This document shows, in pieces, positions 16,970-25,236 of a DNA stretch of 64,000 nucleotides. This stretch comes from Syntrophomonas wolfei subsp. methylbutyratica (GTDB taxonomy: Bacteria > Bacillota > Syntrophomonadia > Syntrophomonadales > Syntrophomonadaceae). The translations under genes and the position numbers were made by a program. The notes under the pieces are model-generated. The model did no database searches. It was not told the origin of the DNA and saw only the letters and a list, made by a program, of their open reading frames with translations. Positions within the stretch are counted from its first letter, which is position 1. The number at the start of each line of letters is the position of its first letter. The stretch covers positions 21,576-85,575 of the forward strand of contig NZ_BBQT01000013.1 of NCBI RefSeq assembly GCF_001570625.1, written 5' to 3'.

Positions 16970-16984
16970 TGTAATGCTGATGTC

Positions 16985-17155
16985 ATTGCCAAACTTCGTT
17001 TGTTGTGCATACTCCTGAAGTCATGAGACAAGCAGATGTTGCCCATGCGAAGCGTCCTGCGGGCACAAATGATGCTCCCTCTGGTCGCTATTAAGGAAGC
17101 TGCGAGCGGTATATTTATACAAGCCAGTGAATATTAATACTTTTTGCCAGTGACA
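16985..17155. mobile_element. Family A element, degraded copy
   Basis: Shares ATGAGACAAGCAGATGTTGCC, GCGTCCTGCGGGCACAA, TGCTCCCTCTGGTCGCTATT and GAGCGGTATATTTATACAAG with the other copies, and ends CTTTTTGCCAGTGAC. The left end is not recognisable. It separates the NuoF gene from the next gene by 230 bases. Confidence 0.65.
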
Positions 17156-17187
17156 ACAAGGCTGGATGGAAGAGGTGATTCAAGTCC

Positions 17188-19257
17188 ATGATTACGCTTA
17201 CAATAAATGACAGGGAAATCAAGGCTGCTGCCGGTCAGACTATTTTACAGGCAGCCCGGGGGAATGGTATAGAAATACCTACCCTTTGCTACGATGAGCG
17301 GGTAAAGCCTTTTGCCTCCTGCGGGATTTGTGTGGTGGAAGTGGCCGGCAGTAAAAAACTTTTACGCTCTTGTGCCACCGAGGTACAGGAGGGAATGCAA
17401 GTGCAAACGGAAAGCCCCCGCGTAAGACAATCCCGCAAACTTACCCTGGAGATGCTTTTATCCGATCACCGTGGGGATTGTTGTGCCCCCTGCAGGCAGG
17501 CCTGCCCGGCGGATACCGATTGCCAGGCTTATGTGGGCTTGATTGCCAACGGGCAATTTAAGGAAGCTATGGCCGTTTTAAAAGAATACTATCCCCTTCC
17601 GGCCAGCATAGGTTTGATATGTCCTCATCCCTGCGAAAGCGCCTGCCGCCGGGGCCTGGTGGAAGAACCGGTATCCATGGCCGCTCTCAAGGCTTTTGTA
17701 GGCCGTTATTATTTAGAGGAACAGAAGCAGGAAAATGATGATGAAAGCGGAGCGGATTCCAGCATGGCCGAAATCAAAGCCCCCTCAGGGAAGAAAGTGG
17801 CCGTAGTAGGGGCAGGACCGGCTGGTTTAACCGTAGCTTATTTCCTGGCCCGAGAAGGCCACCAGATAGAGGTTTTTGAAGCCATGCCTGCGGCGGGAGG
17901 GATGCTGCGTTATGGAATTCCTGATTACCGCTTGCCTAAAAAACTGCTGGAGCAGGAAATAGACCTGATAGCCCGACTGGGAGTAAAATTTTTTTTCAAC
18001 ACCCGGCTGGGGCAAGACATTTTTTTGGAGCAGCTGCGGGAGAACTATGATGCGGTTTTTCTGGGGATTGGAGCCTGGGTATCCTCAAAAATCGGCTGTG
18101 CCGGCGAGGAAACCAGGGGGGTACTGGGCGGAATTGAATTTTTGCGTGCGGTTGCTTCGCGAGAACCGGTATTAATGGGTGAAAGGATAGCAATTATCGG
18201 TGGTGGCAATACTGCCATGGATGCAGCTCGAACCGCAATAAGACTTGGTGCCGCCGAGGTAATGGTGCTATACCGGCGCAGCCGGGCGGAAATGCCCGCT
18301 GATGAAAGTGAAATAGTCGAAGCCGAGGAAGAAGGCATAATCTTCAAATTCCTCCTGGCTCCCAAAGAAATAATAGAGGAAGACGGGCGGGTGGCCGCCA
18401 TCCGAATGCAGAAGATGCAGCTGGGCGAAGCGGATGCTTCCGGGCGCAGGCGGCCGGAGCCTACCGGAGAAGAGGAAATAATCGCCGTTGATACCGTCAT
18501 CGCCGCCATCGGCCAGCAGGTTGACCTTGGCGGTTTGGAAAAGCTGGAGCTCAGCCGCTGGAATACCATAGCCAGCAATCCCCTTTCTTTTATGAGCAGT
18601 ATGGAAGGGATATTTGCCGGCGGAGATGGGGTAACCGGGCCCGGTATCGCCATTGAAGCCATAGCCCAGGGGCGCAAAGCCGCCCAGGCTATGAACGCCT
18701 ACCTGCAGGGGGAAAAGCTGCCGGATAATAATTCCCCCTACCGGATGAGCAGGGAAGTGCGGGCGGAAGACCTGGCCGGAATAAAGAAAGAAGCGCGAAT
18801 TGAACCTCCTTCCACCAGCCCGGAAAGGCGGCTGCGTAGTTTTGCCGAAGTAAAAGCCGTTTTCACTCCGGAGGAAGCGCTCCGGGAAGCCGGGCGCTGC
18901 CTGGAATGCGGCTGTACTGCCTTTTATGAGTGCAAGCTTCTGAGCTATGCCGGAAGATATGAAGTAAAACCTCAGCGCCTGGCCGGTGAAACACACCATC
19001 ATTCCAGTGAATACCATCATCCCTTTCTTGATTGGGATACGGACAAATGCATACTCTGCGGTCTCTGTGTGCGCATCTGCGATGAAGTAATGGGGATTAC
19101 CGCCCTGGGTTTAGTAAACCGGGGTTTTGGCACCGTGGTTATGCCCGAATGGGAATGGGGGAATGACTTGGAAAATAGCCTATGCAATTGCTGCGGGGAA
19201 TGTGCGGCCGTCTGCCCTACCGGTGCCTTAAGCCAAAGAAAGAGATGTTTGTATTGA
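17188..19257 (+). CDS. NuoG-N/GltD-like FAD and Fe-S oxidoreductase
   Basis: A 689-aa fusion. Residues 1-75 are a 2Fe-2S ferredoxin domain (C34, C45, C48, C62). A GltD-type Fe-S domain follows (CPADTDCQAYVGL, CPHPCESACRRG), then an FAD fold (VVGAGPAGL near 207), an NAD(P) fold (IIGGGNTAMDAARTA near 335) and the return FAD motif GIFAGGDGVTGPG. The C-terminus has two 4Fe-4S motifs (CILCGLCVRIC from 621; CNCCGECAAVCP from 666) and stops, without the molybdopterin or H-cluster domain found in FdhA or HydA. With NuoEF upstream it suggests a three-subunit NAD(P)H/ferredoxin-type electron-transfer complex. Its terminal partner is not in this window. Confidence 0.88.
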   Translation: MITLTINDREIKAAAGQTILQAARGNGIEIPTLCYDERVKPFASCGICVVEVAGSKKLLRSCATEVQEGMQVQTESPRVRQSRKLTLEMLLSDHRGDCCAPCRQACPADTDCQAYVGLIANGQFKEAMAVLKEYYPLPASIGLICPHPCESACRRGLVEEPVSMAALKAFVGRYYLEEQKQENDDESGADSSMAEIKAPSGKKVAVVGAGPAGLTVAYFLAREGHQIEVFEAMPAAGGMLRYGIPDYRLPKKLLEQEIDLIARLGVKFFFNTRLGQDIFLEQLRENYDAVFLGIGAWVSSKIGCAGEETRGVLGGIEFLRAVASREPVLMGERIAIIGGGNTAMDAARTAIRLGAAEVMVLYRRSRAEMPADESEIVEAEEEGIIFKFLLAPKEIIEEDGRVAAIRMQKMQLGEADASGRRRPEPTGEEEIIAVDTVIAAIGQQVDLGGLEKLELSRWNTIASNPLSFMSSMEGIFAGGDGVTGPGIAIEAIAQGRKAAQAMNAYLQGEKLPDNNSPYRMSREVRAEDLAGIKKEARIEPPSTSPERRLRSFAEVKAVFTPEEALREAGRCLECGCTAFYECKLLSYAGRYEVKPQRLAGETHHHSSEYHHPFLDWDTDKCILCGLCVRICDEVMGITALGLVNRGFGTVVMPEWEWGNDLENSLCNCCGECAAVCPTGALSQRKRCLY

Positions 19258-19280
19258 ATAATATTCCCTTATGCTATAAT
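19254..19280 (+). promoter_or_regulatory. Extended -10 promoter before the PpiC gene
   Basis: TGCTATAAT is an extended -10 element; TTGAAT lies 15 bases before it and overlaps the stop of the preceding gene. An AAGGAGGA at 19298-19305 follows shortly. Confidence 0.55.
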
Positions 19281-19312
19281 AAGCCTGAAATAGTCTTAAG
19301 GAGGATTAAAGT

Positions 19313-19413
19313 TTGAAAGAAATCTTTCATGACGTTTTGTGCCTCAAGAAAGGAATGGGTATAAGTCTGAAAGAAATTCTTTCATGACGTTTTGTGCCTC
19401 AAGAAAGGAATGG
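19313..19413 (+). repeat. Tandem duplication of the PpiC leader (45/46 bp units)
   Basis: A 45-base unit at 19314-19358 is repeated at 19368-19413 with a single inserted T and a 9-base spacer. The first unit starts at a TTG with a strong AAGGAGGA site. Read from there the frame gives a 24-codon leader ending at 19387; without the extra T and the duplication it would run straight into the PpiC lipoprotein. Confidence 0.85.
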
Positions 19414-19421
19414 TTAAATTT

Positions 19422-20396
19422 ATGAAAAAAACTAAGCTGGCAATGCTGGTGATACTGGGCTTATTGTTATTATTACCGGGTTGTAATGATAAGAAAGCTT
19501 CCCCGAGCATAGCCGAAGTAAACAGCGAAATAATTACTCAGGAGCAATATGATAAAGCTTGCCAGAACATTAAACAGGCATTTGAAAAGCAGAATCCCAC
19601 CCAGTCCGGAGACAAAGCCGACAGCAGCGGCAAAATTGACCCCGAGATGGAGAAACGCTTGCAGGAACAGGCCTTTGATAGCCTGGTTATGCAGGCTCTG
19701 CTGCGGCAAGATGCCGAAAAACGGGGTATAAAGATTAAGGAAAAAGAAATTGATGTAACTATTGACAGCTTTAAAGCCAACCTGGCGGCAGAAGGAAAAG
19801 ATGCTTACCAGAAGTTTTTGCAGGAAAACAATCTCAGTGAAAAAGAACTCCGTGAGGAAGCCCGGATGCAGTTGCTGGTTAATCAACTTCAAAAAAAGAT
19901 AAGTTTTTCTATCGCCATAGAGGAAGGGGAACTACAGCAATACTACCAGGAGAATATTGCCAGCTACCAGGAAGCAGCCGGCATGCAAATATCCCATATA
20001 TTGGTAGAGACGGAGAAGGACGCCCGGGAATTGCTGAGCAAGTTGCAGCAAGGAGCCGACTTTGCCCAGTTGGCCCAGGAACATTCCAGTTGTGCCAGCA
20101 AGGCCCAGGGGGGTTATCTCGGGGTTGTAAACGAGAACAGTAATTATGTGCCCGAATTCAAAACCGCGGCTTTAAAACTCAAAGCCGGAGAGATCACCCA
20201 GGAGCCGGTAAAAAGCGATTTCGGCTACCACATTATTAAGGCCGGTCAGCTCCAACCAACCACTACCAAGTCTTTTGACGAAGTAAAGAACCAGATACGG
20301 ATGCAGCTGGAAAAAGAAAAGGAAAATACTCTTTTCAGCCAGTACATGGAGGACTTGCGTCAGCAGGCTCAAATTAAAGACCATCGCAAGTCATAG
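19422..20396 (+). CDS. PpiC/PrsA-type peptidyl-prolyl isomerase lipoprotein
   Basis: Extracytoplasmic foldase of about 324 aa. It has a lipoprotein signal peptide: MKKTK, a leucine-rich core and the lipobox LLPGC. A SurA-like helical domain (about residues 25-175) and a parvulin domain (MQISHILVETEKDARELL ... GGYLGVV ... GYHIIKAG) follow. It would help secreted proteins fold at the outer face of the membrane. I use ATG 19422 because the signal peptide begins there. The leader in front is tandemly duplicated, which separates the strong ribosome site from this gene; the nearer site is only AAAGGA at 12 bases. Confidence 0.9.
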   Translation: MKKTKLAMLVILGLLLLLPGCNDKKASPSIAEVNSEIITQEQYDKACQNIKQAFEKQNPTQSGDKADSSGKIDPEMEKRLQEQAFDSLVMQALLRQDAEKRGIKIKEKEIDVTIDSFKANLAAEGKDAYQKFLQENNLSEKELREEARMQLLVNQLQKKISFSIAIEEGELQQYYQENIASYQEAAGMQISHILVETEKDARELLSKLQQGADFAQLAQEHSSCASKAQGGYLGVVNENSNYVPEFKTAALKLKAGEITQEPVKSDFGYHIIKAGQLQPTTTKSFDEVKNQIRMQLEKEKENTLFSQYMEDLRQQAQIKDHRKS

Positions 20397-20492
20397 AATT
20401 GGCCCCAGAGTCACTATTGATTTCCTCACTTTTTTATTAATATGCAAGTTTATCTGCTTGCCAAACTCATGGGCAGGCCTTAAAATAGAGAT

Positions 20493-20511
20493 GATAATGA
20501 TTATCAGTGAT
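20493..20511 (+). promoter_or_regulatory. Fur box upstream of fur
   Basis: GATAATGATTATCAGTGAT closely matches the Fur consensus GATAATGATAATCATTATC and lies 15 bases before the fur start, implying autoregulation. Confidence 0.75.
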
Positions 20512-20525
20512 ATAGGAGTGAGGTA

Positions 20526-20966
20526 GTGTTTGGCAAAAGCATCAATAATAAATTAAAAGATAATGATTACCGGTTAACCGGACAGAGGACGGCTATTTTG
20601 GAAGTAATGATGGACAATCAGGGCCGGCACCTCAGCGCGGAAGAAGTACTGGTTCAGGCCCGGGAAAAGCAACCCAACATTGGTATTGCCACCGTATACC
20701 GGACTCTGGAGAAGCTAGCCGCTATCGACATACTCTACAAGAGCATGTTCAATGATGATAAATATCGTTATGAGATTAAAGATGACCATAGCGAACACCA
20801 TCACCACCATATTGTTTGTTTGGCTTGCGGCAAGATTGCCGAGTTGGAGGATGACCTCTTATGTTCGCTGGAAGGGCAACTGGAAACACAGGGTTTTGAG
20901 GTAGTGGACCACGAATTAAAATTCTTTGTTTACTGTCCGGTCTGCAGGGAAAAAAAGAACAAATAG
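20526..20966 (+). CDS. fur: Fur-family metal-responsive repressor
   Basis: A 146-aa Fur/PerR/Zur-family regulator. The winged helix lies around residues 15-90 (TGQRTAILEVMM, IATVYRTLEKL). The metal region EHHHHHIVCLACGKIAEL and the structural zinc pairs CLAC and CPVC follow. GTG 20526 has AGGAG 7 bases upstream. Position next to feoB, a Fur box in its own promoter and another before feoB favour a true iron-sensing Fur over PerR, though the family cannot be split with certainty by eye. Confidence 0.88.
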   Translation: MFGKSINNKLKDNDYRLTGQRTAILEVMMDNQGRHLSAEEVLVQAREKQPNIGIATVYRTLEKLAAIDILYKSMFNDDKYRYEIKDDHSEHHHHHIVCLACGKIAELEDDLLCSLEGQLETQGFEVVDHELKFFVYCPVCREKKNK

Positions 20967-21026
20967 CAAGAAGGTATTAAGGGGAGGATTCTCTAACGCT
21001 AAGAAATAATAACTCACTTTTCTTAA

Positions 21027-21070
21027 TAACCACCCATAGCCGGGGGAGCACAACACGATGAAAACAGGAG
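21027..21070. repeat. CCACCCATRGCC...CACAAC dispersed repeat
   Basis: TAACCACCCATAGCCGGGGG followed by AGCACAACACGATGAAAACA. Related copies occur at 28,620, 42,986, 46,062 and (inverted) 61,597, each ending near a GAAAAGTGAG- or GAAAATAGGAG-like word. Confidence 0.6.
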
Positions 21071-21157
21071 GAGTTCTTTTTTTGTATTGATGGGATATCA
21101 ATATAGGTTAACGCCCCTATTTTTTCATTAATCTGTATCCACTGTGCATGAGCACTA

Positions 21158-21175
21158 AGAAAGATTATCAATATC
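21158..21175 (-). promoter_or_regulatory. Fur box upstream of feoB
   Basis: On the minus strand GATATTGATAATCTTTCT matches the Fur consensus at most positions. It lies 24 bases before ATG 21199 and would fall inside the coding region if an earlier start were used, which supports the shorter start. Confidence 0.55.
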
Positions 21176-21198
21176 ACTGCCAGGGGGGGTTGATAGAA

Positions 21199-23004
21199 AT
21201 GGCTATAGTGATAATTGGCAATCCCAATGTGGGCAAGAGTGCGGTTCTTAACCGTTTAAGCGGTAGCAATATACTGGTTTCCAATTATCCCGGAACCTCT
21301 ACCGAAATATCCGCCAATCCGGTCAAGATTGGGAAAAAAGAGATAACAATATTTGATACTCCAGGCATTTATTCTATTTTTTCCGAAGGAGAAGAGCAAA
21401 AAGCCATCCGTGATTTATTCGAGCGGGAAGAAATTGACCTTATCCTGAATATTGTTGATGCCAGCAACCTGGAGAGAAATCTGGTACTAAGCTATGAGTT
21501 GATGGATTTGGCTCTCCCGGTTTTGATGTTGCTTAACCAGATTGACCGGGCCCGTGCGCTGGGAATCAGGATAAACGAAAAACTTTTGAGCGAACTATTA
21601 AAAATACCGGTGATTCCTTTTTCCGCTACCACTGGCGAGGGCTTGCAAGAGGTATGGGAAATCATGGAGAGCTCCTCCCCGGAAAAGAAAGATAAAGCTA
21701 TAAAAGAAGAAGGTCAGAGAAATAAAGAAAACTTGAGCCGAGGAAAAAAACCGCTCCAGGAATGCTCTCTTAACGAGCTAAGAATGGGGCAGTGCAACGG
21801 GCATTGCGCTCTCTGTTCCATTCCCGCTGATACCTGTATGAGTTATGCTGATTGGAGACGGGTGGAAAAGGCACGAACTACAGCTGATATGGTTAGCAGC
21901 AGCCTGGGAGAGAGACAAAGGATTCTGCTGGAAAAAACGCAGGCATTTTTCGATAGTTCTCTATTAGGCACTCCCGTTCTTTTATTGCTGGCCTATCTGG
22001 CTTTTGTGCTTCTATTAAAATTTGTAGCTATAAGCGAAGGCCCCATTACGGCATTATTGGAACCTTTAAACCAGACAATTGAAAGCTTTTTGAGCAATAT
22101 CCTGCCTCCAGGAATGTTAAATACGATTTTATCTAAAGCTGTTCCTGAAGGTTTAATTATCCCCTTTTCCATAATAATGCCGGCCATGTTGATGGTTGCT
22201 TGTATTATGTCCCTGTTGGAAGATAGCGGATTATTACCCCGTTACTCGGTAGCTCTGGAAAGAGCAGGAAGCTTTTTTGGCATTTCCGGTGAGGCTATAA
22301 TCCCGTTATCATTAGGGTTTGGCTGCCGGACCCCGGCCATTATGGCCAGCAGGATAATGCCTACCGCTTCCCAGCGCTTTATTGTAATAACCCTTTTGAG
22401 TATAGTAGTGCCCTGTGCCGCTACTCTGGGGATATTAGCTTCAGTAATTGCTGCCTTTCAGGCCTCATTGCCGGTAATAGCAGGAACAATGTTTGCGGTT
22501 TTGATGCTGATGGGATTTATCCTGAGCCGTCTGATGCCGCGTGAGGACGCTTTTATCTATGAACTTCCTCCTCTGCGGTTTCCCTTGTGGAGCAATGTGG
22601 GGAAAAAGGTAAAAATGCGTTTCTCCGGCTTTTTTACCGAAGTGCTGCCCCTGCTCTTGATTATGAGTATTGCGGTACGAGCCTTGCTGGAATCTGGTTT
22701 TTTGGAAATTTTCCGTACTATGGAGGCTTTTACTCGTTTCCTCTTCGGTATCCCGGCAGAGGCTTTCATAGCGGTTCTGGTAACAATTTTCCAGCGTTAC
22801 CTGGCCCCTCTGGTCCTGCTTAACCTGGATCTTACGCCGAGGGAGGCTACCATTGCCATCAGCATGATTGCCCTTTCCCTGCCTTGCCTGCCGGCTATGG
22901 TTATGACCGTACGGGAGATAGGCTGGAGTGGGCTGACAAAAATACTGGGTTTAGGATTTTTAACCTCCTGTTCCGTTGGAATTATGCTCAATTTGATACT
23001 GTAA
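21199..23004 (+). CDS. feoB: Ferrous iron transporter FeoB
   Basis: Membrane GTPase-permease for Fe2+ uptake, about 601 aa (shorter than the ~700-770 of E. coli-like FeoB). G1 is GNPNVGKS at residues 7-14, G3 DTPG, G4 NQID. The linker holds an unusual cysteine cluster C199-x3-C203-x2-C206-x6-C213. The permease core has the paired Gate motifs, one with GFGCRTPAI, and about nine helices. ATG 21199 follows AGGGGGGGTTGATAG. A Fur box precedes it and feoA follows, the reverse of the usual feoA-feoB order. Confidence 0.93.
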   Translation: MAIVIIGNPNVGKSAVLNRLSGSNILVSNYPGTSTEISANPVKIGKKEITIFDTPGIYSIFSEGEEQKAIRDLFEREEIDLILNIVDASNLERNLVLSYELMDLALPVLMLLNQIDRARALGIRINEKLLSELLKIPVIPFSATTGEGLQEVWEIMESSSPEKKDKAIKEEGQRNKENLSRGKKPLQECSLNELRMGQCNGHCALCSIPADTCMSYADWRRVEKARTTADMVSSSLGERQRILLEKTQAFFDSSLLGTPVLLLLAYLAFVLLLKFVAISEGPITALLEPLNQTIESFLSNILPPGMLNTILSKAVPEGLIIPFSIIMPAMLMVACIMSLLEDSGLLPRYSVALERAGSFFGISGEAIIPLSLGFGCRTPAIMASRIMPTASQRFIVITLLSIVVPCAATLGILASVIAAFQASLPVIAGTMFAVLMLMGFILSRLMPREDAFIYELPPLRFPLWSNVGKKVKMRFSGFFTEVLPLLLIMSIAVRALLESGFLEIFRTMEAFTRFLFGIPAEAFIAVLVTIFQRYLAPLVLLNLDLTPREATIAISMIALSLPCLPAMVMTVREIGWSGLTKILGLGFLTSCSVGIMLNLIL

Positions 23005-23099
23005 TTGAACGCTAAAAGGAACCGTAGTTATGAGCAAATGGCCACCACATCTCTGACATAATGACTTATTTGAATGAATAAATGGAAGAAGTGACAGCC

Positions 23100-23327
23100 A
23101 TGACTATTAATGATATGAAACCGGGACAGAGTGCCCGAATACTTAAGTTGAATCGAGGCCTGCAAGCGGGGCGAAGGCTTTTCGAAATGGGACTGGTACC
23201 CGGAGCCAGGGTCAAGCTGGTATCCAGGCACCCCTTCAAAGGACCGGTGCTTTTACAGATAGCGAACACGCAGATAGCATTGGGCAGGAAAATGGCTAAT
23301 TCAGTTGAGATTGAGATTCAAGAATAA
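23100..23327 (+). CDS. feoA: FeoA-type SH3 protein
   Basis: A 75-aa SH3-like protein that assists FeoB on the cytoplasmic face. Family marks are MKPGQSARILKLN, RLFEMGLVPGARVKLVSRHPFKGPVLLQI and the closing IALGRKMANSVEIE. ATG 23100 is chosen because GGAAGAAGTG precedes it; an upstream ATG at 23082 has no ribosome site. It lies about 95 bases after feoB and is closed by a terminator. Confidence 0.9.
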   Translation: MTINDMKPGQSARILKLNRGLQAGRRLFEMGLVPGARVKLVSRHPFKGPVLLQIANTQIALGRKMANSVEIEIQE

Positions 23328-23345
23328 GAAAATTTCCTCCACAAC

Positions 23346-23408
23346 TTTTAAAAGGAGATTTTAAAAGGAGATTTTAAAAGGATGTTCCTAAGAACATCCG
23401 CTTTTTTG
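23346..23408 (+). terminator. Terminator after feoA, preceded by 13-bp tandem repeats
   Basis: GGATGTTC and GAACATCC pair with a short loop and a CTTTTTT tail (23379-23408). Just upstream TTTTAAAAGGAGA is repeated nearly three times (23346-23382). Confidence 0.8.
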
Positions 23409-23440
23409 TGAGTACTTAAGACAATTTTGTTTGGATAAAT

Positions 23441-23478
23441 TATAATATGGTATTATAACAAATAATAATGTTATTATT
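23441..23478. promoter_or_regulatory. Two AT-rich palindromes before the Mrp gene
   Basis: TATAATA-TGG-TATTATA (23441-23457) and AATAATAA-TG-TTATTATT (23461-23478) lie side by side, overlapping a possible TTGTTT/TATTAT promoter. They could be operators, perhaps for an Fe-S or iron regulator, or chance in AT-rich DNA. Confidence 0.35.
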
Positions 23479-23529
23479 ATCCGAGTATTTAGGAAACTAA
23501 TCGGAATATTGAACTAGAAGGAGACGAGG

Positions 23530-24423
23530 ATGCTCAAAATCTTCAAGAAAAAAAAAGAGGAATCAAAACCTAAAAAGGAAGAAGGAGCAGTAACGGAGAC
23601 GCCAACGGCAACAGCAACTACGGAGGATAACAGCGATGCCGGGCCTTCCGCACAGATAGGGCAGCGCAATGACATTAAACGGGTAATAGCCGTTATAAGC
23701 GGTAAAGGCGGAGTGGGAAAGTCCACTGTCAGCAGTTTGCTGGCCTCTGCTTTATTGGCCCATGGTTATAAGGTTGGGCTCTTGGATGCAGATATTACCG
23801 GTCCCAGTATTCCGCGGGTATTCGGTGTTAGTGGAGGCTCGATGGGGAAGAATGATTATGGTATAATTCCTCGCCGCAGCCGGAAAGGCCTTAAAATAAT
23901 GTCATTAAATCTTTTCCTGGCCGATGAGGAACTACCGGTTATCTGGCGGGGGCCCAGAATCGGCGGGGCGGTCAAAGAGTTCTACAGCCAGGTGGACTGG
24001 GGAACATTGGATTTTCTAATATTGGACATGCCTCCGGGTACCGGGGATATAGCTATAACCGTTCTGCAGAGTATAGAACTGGATGCCGCAGTGGTGGTCA
24101 GCACCCCCCAGGATTTGGCTTTTACTATAGTCAGGAAAGCTTGGCACATGCTGAATAAACATGAGGTTCCCATACTGGGTGTGGTGGAAAACCTGACTTC
24201 AGGCGTTTGCCCCCATTGCCAACATGAGGTGGAGCTTTTCAGCGGGGGCGGGATAAGGCAATGGTGTGAAGAGAAACAGGTAAATTATCTGGGCTCTATT
24301 CCCTGGGATGCAGCTCTGTCTTATTGCGCGGACCGAGGGCAGATTGACAACTATTACCCGGAGGCAGTGGGCCAGATGGTTGAAGCATTTTTAGCCGCTC
24401 TGCCGGCCATTGAAGATAATTAA
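23530..24423 (+). CDS. Mrp/NBP35-type Fe-S carrier ATPase
   Basis: P-loop ATPase of the Mrp/ApbC/NBP35 family, believed to hold and hand on Fe-S clusters. A charged, Lys- and Thr-rich N-terminal tail (~45 residues) precedes the deviant Walker A GKGGVGKS. LLDADITGPS, LDMPPGTGD and a C-terminal CPHC (in GVCPHCQHEVELF) complete the family pattern; the CxxC would bind the bridging cluster. ATG 23530 follows GAAGGAGACGAGG. Its place before sufCB and after feoBA supports an Fe-S role. Confidence 0.9.
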   Translation: MLKIFKKKKEESKPKKEEGAVTETPTATATTEDNSDAGPSAQIGQRNDIKRVIAVISGKGGVGKSTVSSLLASALLAHGYKVGLLDADITGPSIPRVFGVSGGSMGKNDYGIIPRRSRKGLKIMSLNLFLADEELPVIWRGPRIGGAVKEFYSQVDWGTLDFLILDMPPGTGDIAITVLQSIELDAAVVVSTPQDLAFTIVRKAWHMLNKHEVPILGVVENLTSGVCPHCQHEVELFSGGGIRQWCEEKQVNYLGSIPWDAALSYCADRGQIDNYYPEAVGQMVEAFLAALPAIEDN

Positions 24424-24432
24424 TAATAGACC

Positions 24433-24458
24433 CGCGAGCGGTATATTTATACAAGCAT
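24433..24458. repeat. Family A element fragment
   Basis: CGCGAGCGGTATATTTATAC and AAGC only: the A/T block found next to the right end of other copies, in the 66-base gap between Mrp and sufC. Confidence 0.6.
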
Positions 24459-24489
24459 CTAACGAGATTTATTTAAGGAGGTTATGGCG

Positions 24490-25236
24490 ATGCTGAAATT
24501 AGAGAATATAAGCCTCGCAGTCAACGGACAGAATGGCGCCAACAAAGAAATAATCCGGGGAATAGACCTGGAATTCCACCCCAATCGCCTTTATGCCATT
24601 ACCGGTCCCAATGGCGGAGGAAAAACCTCTATTGCCAAAATAATTATGGGCATTTATAAGCAAAGCGGCGGGAATATTTATCTTGATGGGGAAAACATCA
24701 ATGATTTAAGCGTCAGCGAGCGCGCTCGCAAAGGCATCGCCTATGCCTTTCAACAGCCCCCTCGTTTTAAGGGACTGACCGTAAGCGACCTGATGCAAAT
24801 AGCCCGCCCCGGCTTGGATGGCATGAACCTCAGAACCAGTCTGCGTGATGTAGGCCTTTGTCCCGAAGATTATCTTGACCGGGATATCGGCCCGGGCTTG
24901 AGCGGGGGAGAAATCAAACGGATTGAAATCGCTCAGTTGCTGGCAAGAGATGCCAAAATCAGCATTTTTGATGAACCGGAAGCCGGAGTTGACCTGTGGA
25001 CCATACAAAAACTTATTGCCATAATAATGAGCAAATTCCGGAGTAAGCAAGGCGAAACTGCCGTAATTATCACCCATAATGAAAATGTCCTGCATATCGT
25101 TGACGAAATAATAATGGTAGAAGAAGGCCAAATCAAGGATAGGGGAACCCCGGATGAGATCTGGCCCTTAATTCGTCATGAAGTTGAATGCAAAATGAAA
25201 GAGCAGTGCAGAGGAGAAATGGTATATGAAATTTGA
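24490..25236 (+). CDS. sufC: SufC-like ABC ATPase for Fe-S cluster assembly
   Basis: ABC-type ATPase without membrane partner. Walker A is GPNGGGKTS, the Q-loop region AFQQPPRFKGLTV, the signature LSGGEIKR, Walker B ISIFDEPEAGVD and the switch His in IITHNE. It should drive cluster assembly on the SufB scaffold. I start at ATG 24490 because AAGGAGG is 8 bases away; ATG 24484 would sit too close. The end overlaps sufB by 11 bases. No sufD, sufS or sufU is adjacent, so this is the two-gene form seen in many anaerobes and archaea (SMS type). Confidence 0.9.
   Translation: MLKLENISLAVNGQNGANKEIIRGIDLEFHPNRLYAITGPNGGGKTSIAKIIMGIYKQSGGNIYLDGENINDLSVSERARKGIAYAFQQPPRFKGLTVSDLMQIARPGLDGMNLRTSLRDVGLCPEDYLDRDIGPGLSGGEIKRIEIAQLLARDAKISIFDEPEAGVDLWTIQKLIAIIMSKFRSKQGETAVIITHNENVLHIVDEIIMVEEGQIKDRGTPDEIWPLIRHEVECKMKEQCRGEMVYEI

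Noticed and set aside
18045..19020. Minus-strand frames of 210-250 codons inside the FAD/Fe-S gene
   Set aside because: Antisense shadows of a gene whose domains are fully recognised on the plus strand.
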